Positions 33,661 to 41,250 of a stretch of DNA of 64,000 bases are shown here, in pieces; the stretch's first letter is position 1, and every line of letters begins with the position of its first letter. A program made the translations under genes and the position numbers. The stretch comes from Streptomyces sp. Isolate_45 (lineage in GTDB: Bacteria; Actinomycetota; Actinomycetes; Streptomycetales; Streptomycetaceae): assembly GCF_024721315.2 (NCBI RefSeq), contig NZ_JANFAK020000015.1:26872-90871 (forward strand), in the 5' to 3' direction. A model generated the notes under the pieces. The model did no database searches, was not told the origin of the DNA, and worked only from the letters and a program-made list of their open reading frames with translations.

Positions 33661-34761
33661 GTGAGACGCATCCTGGGAATCGCTCTGGCGGTCCTCCTGA
33701 TCGGCGGCGTTATCGCCGTCATCGCCATCGGGGGCCGCGAAGCAGAGGGCACGGCAACGAAGACCGTGCGTGGCGTCATCGGATCGGAGAAGTCCGACTT
33801 CTTCCGCGATCCGGACGTCGTCAAAGCCCTTGCCGACAAGGGCTACACCGTGAAGACGGAGACCTCGGGCTCCTGGGCCATGGACCAACTGGCCCTCAAG
33901 GAGTTCGACTTCGCCTTCCCCAGCAGCAGTGAACCCGCGAAGGAGATCGAGGCCGCGGCCGGCGTCAAGGGCGCGCAGACCAGCAAGCCCTTCTTCTCCC
34001 CGCTCGTCGTCATCGCCCGCGCCAACGTCGCCCGGGTACTGACCGACAACGGGCTCGCGAGGATGACCGGGAAGAACTCCGGCACCCTCCTGATGGCCCC
34101 CTACCTGAAGGCCGCCGGCGAGGACCGGACCTGGCAGCAGCTGCCGGGCTCCGCCGCCCACGCCGAGCTGACCGGCACGGTGTTCATCAAGACCACCGAT
34201 CCGGCCACCTCGAACTCGGGCGCGCTCTTCATCGCCGCCGCCTCCAACGTCGCCAACGGCAACACCGTCGTCGCCGACGACGCGGGCATCGCCCGGACCG
34301 CCCCGCTGATGCGGAAGCTGATCTCCGTACAGGGCGCCCTGGAGCAGAGCACCGACGACCCGTTCCGGGCGTTCATCAGCGGCAGCGGGGAGCCGTTGAT
34401 CCTGGCGTACGAGTCGCAGGTCGCCTCGCTCATGCTGCAGAAGCAGGCCGTGGGGAACGCCGCCGACATGGTCGTCCTCTACCCGGACACCACGGTCAAC
34501 TCCCCGCACACCTTCGTACCGATCAGCGAGGCGGCCAAGGACCTCGGGACGCTCCTGGTCGACGATCCGAAGCTGCGCGAGCTGGCGGTGCGCCACGGGT
34601 TCCGCCCGCAGGAGGGCGTCGCCGAGTTCACCGCCGCGACCGCGCCGCACTCCGGCTACCTCAACGCGGGGCTGACCGGCATCCGGCAGGTCGGCGCGCC
34701 GACCGTCAAGGTCCTGATGGCGCTGGCCGCCCGCGCCAAGGGGCAGGGGGACGCACCGTGA
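33661..34761 (+). CDS. Membrane-anchored type II solute-binding-like protein, first gene of the TelA/VWA operon
   Basis: A 366-residue protein starting at GTG (CACGCT ends six bases upstream; a GTG at 33634 is an alternative). One N-terminal helix (RRILGIALAVLLIGGVIAVI) anchors it outside. The rest reads as a periplasmic-binding-protein fold: RGVIGSEKSDFFRDPDVVKA, DFAFPSSSEPAKEIEAAAG, KTTDPATSNSGALFIAAASN, FISGSGEPLILAYESQVASL, MVVLYPDTTVNSPHTFVPI. There is no lipobox. No ABC permease is nearby. Its stop overlaps the start of the TelA gene (GTGA), so the complex is probably made together. Ligand unknown. Confidence 0.8.
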   Translation: MRRILGIALAVLLIGGVIAVIAIGGREAEGTATKTVRGVIGSEKSDFFRDPDVVKALADKGYTVKTETSGSWAMDQLALKEFDFAFPSSSEPAKEIEAAAGVKGAQTSKPFFSPLVVIARANVARVLTDNGLARMTGKNSGTLLMAPYLKAAGEDRTWQQLPGSAAHAELTGTVFIKTTDPATSNSGALFIAAASNVANGNTVVADDAGIARTAPLMRKLISVQGALEQSTDDPFRAFISGSGEPLILAYESQVASLMLQKQAVGNAADMVVLYPDTTVNSPHTFVPISEAAKDLGTLLVDDPKLRELAVRHGFRPQEGVAEFTAATAPHSGYLNAGLTGIRQVGAPTVKVLMALAARAKGQGDAP

Positions 34762-35954
34762 CACCGACACCACCCACCGGCGGCGAGGACGCCCCGCTCG
34801 TCCTCACCGCGCCCGAGCCCGTCGCCCCCGTCCGCCGGGAGCAGGCCGCCGGCCTCGTCCCGCTGCAGGACGGGGTCCGCGAGGAGATGGCCCGCCGGGC
34901 CGGGGAGTACGTCGACTCGCTCGCCGCGATCGACGCCCGCTCCCCCGAGTTCGCGGGGCGGATCGGGGAGATCGCCGGGCTCGGTTCCGCCGACGTCCGC
35001 AGCGCCGCCCAGCAGTCGAACCGGATGCTGGAGCGGGCCGTGCGCTCGCTCGGCCGGGACGGCGACGGCGACGCCCAGGCCCGGGTCGCCTCCTCGCTCG
35101 TCGAGCTGCGCCGCACCGTCGAGGACCTCGACCCGCGGGACGCGCCCGTCAAGGGGGCCCGCCGGCTGCTCGCCAAGCTTCCGGGCGGCAACAAGCTGCG
35201 CGACCACGTGGCCCGGTACGCCTCCTCGCAGACGTCCCTCAACCGGATCGTCGGCGCGCTGCGCGGCGGTCAGGACGAGCTGCGGCGCGACAACGCGGCC
35301 CTGCACACCGAGCGGGCCCGGCTCTGGGAGACCATGGGCAAGCTCCAGGAGTACGCCGTCCTCACCGAGGCCCTGGACGCGGCCGTCGAGCAGCGGATCG
35401 CCGAGACCGGGCACACGGATCCGCAGGCCGCGGACGTACTGCGGGCGGACGTGTTGTTCCCGGTGCGGCAGAAGCACCAGGACCTGCTGACCCAGCTGGC
35501 CGTGTGCGCGCAGGGCTACCTCGCGATGGACGTGGTGCGGCGCAACAACGACGAGCTGATCAAGGGCGTCGACCGGGCCGCGACGACGACGGTCTCGGCG
35601 CTGCGGATCGCGGTGATGCTGGCGTCCGCCCTGGACAACCAGCGTCGGGTGACCGAGCAGGTCGACGCGCTGCGCGGGACGACCGAGGACCTGATCCGCG
35701 GCAACGCGGACATGCTGGCGACCCAGAGCGGGGAGATCCAGCGGATCGCCGCGGATCCGGCGGTCGGGGCGGAGACGCTGCGGACGGCCTTCGCCCAGAT
35801 CTACCGGACGCTCGACGCGATCGACTCCTACAAGGTGCGGGCGACGGAGAACATGGCGGCGACGGTGGAGTCCCTGACCGGGGAGTTGCAGTCGGCGTCG
35901 GCGTACCTGGCCCGTACCCGTACGACGAGCGCACTGGAAGGCGGGGACCGATGA
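34758..35954 (+). CDS. TelA-family (toxic anion resistance) protein
   Basis: A 398-residue cytoplasmic, highly helical protein of the TelA/KlaA family (PF05816). Typical segments are GARRLLAKLPGGNKLRDHVA, SSQTSLNRIVGALRGGQDEL, RRDNAALHTERARLWETMGK, DVLFPVRQKHQDLLTQLAVC, RRNNDELIKGVDRAATTTVS and DMLATQSGEIQRIAADPAVG. The family is linked to tellurite resistance and cell-envelope or phage-related stress systems; its biochemistry is unknown. It overlaps both neighbours by four bases. No TerD or TerC genes occur in the window. Confidence 0.9.
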   Translation: MTPTPPTGGEDAPLVLTAPEPVAPVRREQAAGLVPLQDGVREEMARRAGEYVDSLAAIDARSPEFAGRIGEIAGLGSADVRSAAQQSNRMLERAVRSLGRDGDGDAQARVASSLVELRRTVEDLDPRDAPVKGARRLLAKLPGGNKLRDHVARYASSQTSLNRIVGALRGGQDELRRDNAALHTERARLWETMGKLQEYAVLTEALDAAVEQRIAETGHTDPQAADVLRADVLFPVRQKHQDLLTQLAVCAQGYLAMDVVRRNNDELIKGVDRAATTTVSALRIAVMLASALDNQRRVTEQVDALRGTTEDLIRGNADMLATQSGEIQRIAADPAVGAETLRTAFAQIYRTLDAIDSYKVRATENMAATVESLTGELQSASAYLARTRTTSALEGGDR

Positions 35955-37612
35955 ACGGCCGTACGGGACGACCGCGTGCCGCGCACCTGCGTGCGGCGCT
36001 CCTGCGTAGGCGGATGGCGGCGGCGGTCGCGCTCGCCGCGACCCTGCTCGGGGGAACGGCCTGCACCTCGGACGATTCCTCCGGCGGCCCCGGCGGTTCC
36101 GGGGAGGCGAAGCCGACGGCGTACAAGGAGGGCCGGCTGCGGGTACTGGCCTCCAGCGAGCTGACCGACATGGAGCCGGTCCTGAAGGCGGCGAAGACGG
36201 CGACCGGGGTGTCGGTGGACTTCACCTGGTCGGGGACGCTGGACGCGGTCGAGCAGGTCGCGTCGGGGAAGGCCGACGGGCGGTACGACGCGATCTGGCT
36301 GTCCTCCAACGACTACCTGAGGCTGCGCCCGGAGGCCTCCGCGAAGCTCGCCAACGAGACCCCGGTGATGTCCTCGCCGGTGGCGGTCGGGGTGAAGCCG
36401 CAGGCGTTGGCACGGCTGGGGTGGAAGCCGCAGGAGGTGACCTGGTCGGCGGTCGAGGAGGCCGTGGCCGCCGGGAAGTTGACGTACGGGATGACGGACC
36501 CGGTGCGCTCCAACTCGGGGTTCTCCGCGCTGGTCTCGGTGGCCTCGGGGCTGTCGGGGGCGCAGGCGGCGCTGACGGAGGAGGACGTGCGCACGGCGCA
36601 GCCGAGGCTGAAGGGGTTCTTCAACGGGCAGAAACTGACGTCGGGTTCCTCGGGCTGGCTGGTGACGGCGTACGCGAAGCGCGGCGACGTGGACGCGCTG
36701 GTGAACTACGAGTCGGTGCTGCTGTCGATGAACGACCGGGCGAAGGAGCCGCTGACGGTGATCCGGCCGAAGGACGGCGTGGTCACGGCGCACTATCCGC
36801 TGACGCTGCTGACGTCGGCCCCGGCCGGGGCGCGGGAGTCGGGGCGGGCGCTGACGGAGTACCTGCGGGGCGCCGACGCGCAGAAGGCGATCACGACGGG
36901 GACGTTCCGGCGGCCGGTGGCGGCCGGGGTGGCTCCGGCGGCGGGGTTGGACCCCGCGGTGCGGCGGGAGTTGCCGTTCCCCGGTTCGCGGGCGGTCGCG
37001 GACGGGCTGCTGGCCTCGTACGAGAACGAGCTGCGGCGTCCCTCGCGGACGGTGTACGTGCTCGACACCTCGGGGTCGATGGCGGAGGAGGACCGGATCG
37101 GGCGGCTGAAGGCGGCGCTCACCGACCTTACGGGGAGCGGGAGTTCGGGGCCGGGTCACAGATTCAGGGACCGCGAGGAGGTGACGTTGCTGCCCTTCGG
37201 TGACAAGGTGAAGAAGGTGTTGACGCACGTCGTCGAGCCCGGGAGCCCGGGGGCCTCCCTGGACGCGATCCGTGGTGACGTGGCGTCCCTCCGGCCGGAG
37301 GGGGGCACGGCCGTGTACGGCAGTCTGAAGGCCGCGTACCAGCACCTGGGGCAGGGGAACGCGGACGCGTTCACCTCGATCGTCCTGATGACGGACGGGC
37401 AGAGCGGTGACAAGGTGCAGGACTTCGACTCCTTCTACGCCGGCCTTCCCGAAGGCCGCAAGCACACGCCGGTCTTCGCGGTGCTGTTCGGTGACTCGGA
37501 CCGCAAGGAACTGACCCACATCACGGAGCTGACCGGCGGGCGGCTGTTCGACGCGACCGACGGCAACGGCTCGCTCGACGGAGCCTTCGAGGAGATCCGT
37601 GGCTACCAGTAG
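35951..37612 (+). CDS. Lipoprotein with solute-binding domain fused to VWA domain
   Basis: A 553-residue exported protein. The N-terminus has an Arg-rich start, hydrophobic region and lipobox LGGTAC near residues 34-39. Residues ~50-350 form a solute-binding fold (GRLRVLASSELTDMEPVLKA, GKADGRYDAIWLSSNDYLRL, MTDPVRSNSGFSALVSVASG). Residues ~365-553 are a von Willebrand A domain with a complete MIDAS: D372-T-S-G-S376-M, the GGTAVYGSL Thr and D482 in LMTDGQSGD. The ATG overlaps the TelA stop (ATGA). It should bind a metal-dependent protein ligand on the cell surface. Confidence 0.88.
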   Translation: MNGRTGRPRAAHLRAALLRRRMAAAVALAATLLGGTACTSDDSSGGPGGSGEAKPTAYKEGRLRVLASSELTDMEPVLKAAKTATGVSVDFTWSGTLDAVEQVASGKADGRYDAIWLSSNDYLRLRPEASAKLANETPVMSSPVAVGVKPQALARLGWKPQEVTWSAVEEAVAAGKLTYGMTDPVRSNSGFSALVSVASGLSGAQAALTEEDVRTAQPRLKGFFNGQKLTSGSSGWLVTAYAKRGDVDALVNYESVLLSMNDRAKEPLTVIRPKDGVVTAHYPLTLLTSAPAGARESGRALTEYLRGADAQKAITTGTFRRPVAAGVAPAAGLDPAVRRELPFPGSRAVADGLLASYENELRRPSRTVYVLDTSGSMAEEDRIGRLKAALTDLTGSGSSGPGHRFRDREEVTLLPFGDKVKKVLTHVVEPGSPGASLDAIRGDVASLRPEGGTAVYGSLKAAYQHLGQGNADAFTSIVLMTDGQSGDKVQDFDSFYAGLPEGRKHTPVFAVLFGDSDRKELTHITELTGGRLFDATDGNGSLDGAFEEIRGYQ

Positions 37613-38204
37613 GGCGCTCGGCTACCTGGAGTCGAGGAAGAACCTGGCCGGCTCGGCCTGTGGGGTGCTCGGGGTGGGGCTCGCGCTGGTCGGGGTGGCC
37701 GGGCCGTACTGGCCGGTGGTGGTCGCCGGGTTGTACGGGGCGGGTGCGCTGCTCGCCCCGCCGGAGCGGGTGCCGCTGCCGACGGTCCCGGATCCGGCGG
37801 AGCAACTGGGCGTGCTGCGCGGGGACTTCGGGCGTCTGCGGGAGTACCTGGCGGAGGTGGAGCTGCCGGCCGGGGCCGGGGGAAGGCTGTCGGAGCTGAC
37901 GGAGTTGTACGGGGCGCTGCTCGCGCCGGGCTGGGTGACCGAGGTGTTGGCCGGTGATCCGGAGGCCGTGCACGCGTTGTCGCGGGCGATCCGCACGGAC
38001 GTCCCGGAGTGCGTGGACACCTACAACCGGACGCGGTGGTGGACGCGGCTGGCGGCGGGGGGCGAGCCGCCGGAGCGGCACCTGGAGCGGCAGCTGTCGG
38101 TGCTGCTCGACGAGGCGGAACGCCTGACGGCGGACCTCCGCGAAGCAGAGGCCCGCCGTCAGCAGACGCACACGACCTATCTGGAAGAGCGCGGACGCTC
38201 CTGA
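37599..38204 (+). CDS. Small membrane protein closing the TelA/VWA operon
   Basis: A 201-residue protein whose GTG start lies 14 bases inside the VWA gene (GGAGAT upstream). An N-terminal region carries two hydrophobic helices (SACGVLGVGLALVGVAGPYW, VVVAGLYGAGALLAPPE) and the rest is a cytoplasmic helical domain (EQLGVLRGDFGRLREYLAEV; HLERQLSVLLDEAERLTADL, then REAEARRQQTHTTYLEERGR). It resembles 5-bromo-4-chloroindolyl phosphate hydrolysis / TelA-associated membrane proteins in layout. It probably links the external proteins to cytoplasmic TelA; that is inference. Confidence 0.78.
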   Translation: MATSRALGYLESRKNLAGSACGVLGVGLALVGVAGPYWPVVVAGLYGAGALLAPPERVPLPTVPDPAEQLGVLRGDFGRLREYLAEVELPAGAGGRLSELTELYGALLAPGWVTEVLAGDPEAVHALSRAIRTDVPECVDTYNRTRWWTRLAAGGEPPERHLERQLSVLLDEAERLTADLREAEARRQQTHTTYLEERGRS

Positions 38205-38292
38205 CAGACCAGGCAGGTCGGTGTGCAGCGGTGGGAACCGCTTGGTCGGGGGCTCCCACGTTCGTGGCCCCGGCAGTGGCGGGGCGGGGCGG

Positions 38293-40152
38293 TCAGCCCA
38301 GGCGCTCGACGAGCGCGTGGTACTGGTCCCACAGTTCCTTGGGGGTGTGGTCGCCGTAGGTGTTCAGGTGCTCGGGGACCAGGGCGGCCTCGTCGCGCCA
38401 GATGTCCTTGTCGACCGTGAGGAGGAACTCCAGGTCGGCGGCGGGCAGGTCCAGGCCGTCGGTGTCGAGGGAGTCGACGGTCGGCAGGACGCCGATCGGG
38501 GTCTCGACGCCTTCGGCGGTGCCGTCGAGGCGGCCGACGATCCACTTCAGGACGCGGCTGTTCTCGCCGAAGCCGGGCCACACGAACTTGCCCGCGTCGT
38601 TCTTGCGGAACCAGTTCACGTAGTAGATCTTCGGGAGCTTGGACTGGTCCTTGTCCTTGGCGACGTCGACCCAGTGGCCCATGTAGTCGCCCATGTTGTA
38701 ACCGCAGAACGGCAGCATGGCGAAGGGGTCGCGGCGCAGTTCGCCGACCTTGCCCTCGGCGGCGGCGGTCTTCTCGGAGGCGATGTTCGAGCCGATGAAG
38801 ACGCCGTGGTTCCAGTCGAAGGACTCGGTGACCAGCGGGACGGCGGAGGCGCGGCGGCCGCCGAAGAGGATCGCGGAGATCGGGACGCCCTTGGGGTCCT
38901 CCCACTCGGGGGCGATCGTCGGGCACTGGGAGGCGGGGACGGCGAAGCGGGCGTTGGGGTGGGCCGCCGGGGCGTCGGACTCCGGGGTCCAGCGGTTGCC
39001 CTTCCAGTCGATGAGCTCGGCCGGGGCCTCCTCGGTCATGCCCTCCCACCAGACGTCGGAGCCGTCCGGGGTGAGCGCGACGTTGGTGAAGACGGTGTTG
39101 GCGTACATCGTCCTCATGGCGTTGGCGTTGGTGTGCTCGCCGGTGCCGGGGGCGACGCCGAAGAAGCCGGCCTCGGGGTTGATCGCGTAGAGCCGGCCGT
39201 CCTCGCCGAAGCGCATCCAGGCGATGTCGTCACCGACGGTCTCGACGGTCCAGCCGGGGATCGTGGGCTCCAGCATGGCGAGGTTCGTCTTGCCGCAGGC
39301 GGAGGGGAAGGCGGCGGCCAGGTACTTGGCGGCCTCGGCCCCGCCCTCGCCGGCCGGCGGGGTGAGCTTGAGGATCAGCATGTGCTCGGCGAGCCAGCCC
39401 TCGTCGCGGGCCATGACGGACGCGATGCGCAGGGCGTAGCACTTCTTGCCGAGCAGGGCGTTGCCGCCGTAGCCGGAGCCGTACGACCAGATCTCGCGGG
39501 TCTCGGGGAAGTGCGAGATGTACTTGGTGGTGTTGCAGGGCCACGGCACGTCGTCCTGGCCCTCGGCGAGCGGAGCGCCGAGGGTGTGGACGGCCTTGAC
39601 GAAGAAGCCGTCGGTGCCGAGTTCGTCGAGGACGGCCTTGCCCATGCGGGTCATGGTGCGCATGGCGACCGCGACGTAGGCGGAGTCGGTGATCTCGACG
39701 CCGATCGCGGAGAGCTCGGAGCCGAGGGGACCCATGCAGAAGGGGACGACGTACATCGTGCGGCCCTTCATGGAGCCGCGGAAGATGCCCTGCTCGCCCT
39801 GGCCGCCCTCCGCGCCGATGAAGAGTTCCTTCATCTCGGCGGGGGCCTTCCAGTGGTTGGTCGGGCCCGCGTCCTCCTCCTTCTCGGAGCAGATGAAGGT
39901 CCGGTCCTCGACGCGCGCGACGTCGGAGGGGTCGGAGGCGGCGTAGTACGAGTTGGGGCGCTTGGTCCCGTCGAGCTTCTTGAACGTGCCCTTGGCGACG
40001 AGCTCCTCGCACAGGCGCTCGTACTCGGCCTCGGAGCCGTCACACCAGACGACGCGGTCCGGCTGGGTGAGGGCTGCGATCTCGTCCACCCAGGAGATCA
40101 GCGCCTCGTGATTCGTCGGTACGGAAGTGGGAGCCGCGTTGTCGCGCGCCAC
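38293..40152 (-). CDS. pckG: Phosphoenolpyruvate carboxykinase (GTP)
   Basis: A 619-residue gluconeogenic enzyme converting oxaloacetate and GTP to PEP. GTP-type signatures are present: [52 protein letters not shown], the P-loop-like [23 protein letters not shown] and [14 protein letters not shown]. Length is typical. I chose the GTG at 40152 because AAGGAG stands upstream. It is a single gene convergent with the TelA/VWA operon. Confidence 0.97.
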   Translation of the reverse strand: MARDNAAPTSVPTNHEALISWVDEIAALTQPDRVVWCDGSEAEYERLCEELVAKGTFKKLDGTKRPNSYYAASDPSDVARVEDRTFICSEKEEDAGPTNHWKAPAEMKELFIGAEGGQGEQGIFRGSMKGRTMYVVPFCMGPLGSELSAIGVEITDSAYVAVAMRTMTRMGKAVLDELGTDGFFVKAVHTLGAPLAEGQDDVPWPCNTTKYISHFPETREIWSYGSGYGGNALLGKKCYALRIASVMARDEGWLAEHMLILKLTPPAGEGGAEAAKYLAAAFPSACGKTNLAMLEPTIPGWTVETVGDDIAWMRFGEDGRLYAINPEAGFFGVAPGTGEHTNANAMRTMYANTVFTNVALTPDGSDVWWEGMTEEAPAELIDWKGNRWTPESDAPAAHPNARFAVPASQCPTIAPEWEDPKGVPISAILFGGRRASAVPLVTESFDWNHGVFIGSNIASEKTAAAEGKVGELRRDPFAMLPFCGYNMGDYMGHWVDVAKDKDQSKLPKIYYVNWFRKNDAGKFVWPGFGENSRVLKWIVGRLDGTAEGVETPIGVLPTVDSLDTDGLDLPAADLEFLLTVDKDIWRDEAALVPEHLNTYGDHTPKELWDQYHALVERLG

Positions 40153-40367
40153 GATTGCTCCTTGTTGAGGGGTTTGTTTGGTGTTTGCCCCGTGGGGGCT
40201 GCGACCCGGACGCTTCGCGCTCCGCTCATCCGGTGCCGACCGCACTCATCTGATCATCCGGTGGATGTGCGCATATGTCCAGGGGGCCTCTCACGTGAGC
40301 ATGGCCACTCCCGTCAATCTTCCGTAAAGACGGCCTTCCGAAGATCGCGTGAAGACGGCTACCGGTG

Positions 40368-40390
40368 ACCTACGGACCCGTAGGTAGCAT
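40368..40390 (+). promoter_or_regulatory. Inverted repeat over the hemolysin-III promoter
   Basis: ACCTACG (40368-40374) and CGTAGGT (40379-40385) are perfect arms around GACC. TAGCAT (40385-40390) ends seven bases before the ATG at 40398 and is the likely -10 of a leaderless transcript, so a protein on the dyad would block it. The regulator is unknown. Confidence 0.6.
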
Positions 40391-40397
40391 GTTGGCC

Positions 40398-41108
40398 ATG
40401 ACTTCTGACGCCGCCGTTCCGGCCGCCGAGCCCTCCCCGGTCGTCGAGGCCGTCGAGGCGGTCGAGTCCGCCCTGGAGGCCAAGCCGTTGCTGCGCGGCT
40501 GGCTCCACCTGGGCATGTTCCCCGCCGTGATCGTGGCGGGGCTGGTGCTGATGGCCTTCACCGACACGACCGAGGCCCGGGTGGCCTGCGGGGTGTACAT
40601 CCTCACGGCCTGCCTGCTGTTCGGCGTCAGCGCCGTCTACCACCGCGGTACGTGGGGCCCGCGCGGCGAGGCCATCCTGCGACGCCTCGACCACGCCAAC
40701 ATCTTCCTGATCATCGCGGGCACCTACACCCCGCTCACCGTCCTGCTGCTGCCGCCCTCCACGGGGCGGACCCTGCTGTGGGCGGTGTGGATCGCGGCCG
40801 CGGCCGGCATCGCCTTCCGCGTCTTCTGGGTCGGCGCCCCGCGCTGGCTCTACACCCCCTGCTACATCGCGATGGGCTGGGCGGCGGTCTTCTTCCTGCC
40901 GGACTTCATGCGGACCGGCGGCATCGCCGTGCTCGTCCTGGTGATCGTCGGCGGACTGCTCTACAGCGTGGGCGGCGTCATCTACGGCATGAAGCGCCCC
41001 AACCCCTCCCCCCGCTTCTTCGGCTTCCACGAGGTCTTCCACTCACTGACCCTGGCCGCCTTCGTCGCGCACTACGTCGGCATCTCCATGGCCGCCTACC
41101 AGCACTGA
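40398..41108 (+). CDS. Hemolysin III (YqfA/PAQR) family membrane protein
   Basis: A 236-residue protein with seven membrane helices and the PAQR-family metal-site residues: SAVYHRGTWGPRGEAILRRL with a conserved His, RLDHANIFLIIAGTYTPL with Asp-His, and FGFHEVFHSLTLAAFVAHYV with two His. Members are zinc-dependent membrane hydrolases of unknown substrate in bacteria. The ATG at 40398 has a -10 at leaderless distance. It is divergent from pckG. Confidence 0.9.
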   Translation: MTSDAAVPAAEPSPVVEAVEAVESALEAKPLLRGWLHLGMFPAVIVAGLVLMAFTDTTEARVACGVYILTACLLFGVSAVYHRGTWGPRGEAILRRLDHANIFLIIAGTYTPLTVLLLPPSTGRTLLWAVWIAAAAGIAFRVFWVGAPRWLYTPCYIAMGWAAVFFLPDFMRTGGIAVLVLVIVGGLLYSVGGVIYGMKRPNPSPRFFGFHEVFHSLTLAAFVAHYVGISMAAYQH

Positions 41109-41121
41109 CGCGCGGCGCGTG

Positions 41122-41157
41122 CGGGGGCCCGGTCGCGGTGACGCGGCCGGGCCCCCG
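41122..41157. terminator. Bidirectional terminator joined to a tandem repeat
   Basis: CGGGGGCCCGG (41122-41132) pairs with CCGGGCCCCCG (41147-41157), an 11-base perfect stem with a 14-base loop, just after the hemolysin-III stop. The distal arm runs directly into the 15-base tandem array, whose GGGCCCC units can compete for pairing. Confidence 0.85.
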
Positions 41158-41158
41158 T

Positions 41159-41248
41159 CGTTGCGGGCCCCGTCGTTGCGGGCCCCCTCGTTGCGGGCCC
41201 CCTCGTTGCGGGCCCCCTCGTTGCGGGCCCCCTCGTTGCGGGCCGCGG
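41159..41248. repeat. 15-bp tandem repeat, six copies
   Basis: The unit CGTTGCGGGCCCCCT repeats head to tail at 41159, 41174, 41189, 41204, 41219 and (partly) 41234. Copies 2-5 are identical; the first differs by one base and the last diverges after ten. It lies between two convergent genes and ends three bases before the oxidase stop codon. The unit looks like an expansion of the terminator's distal arm. Confidence 0.92.
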
Positions 41249-41250
41249 GC

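Noticed and set aside
41159..41248. CRISPR-like array
   Set aside because: The 15-base units are directly adjacent with no spacers and there are no cas genes.
41122..41248. A peptide repeat (RNEGA or APSLR) encoded by the tandem array
   Set aside because: No start codon, ribosome site or continuing domain; the array lies between stop codons of two convergent genes.
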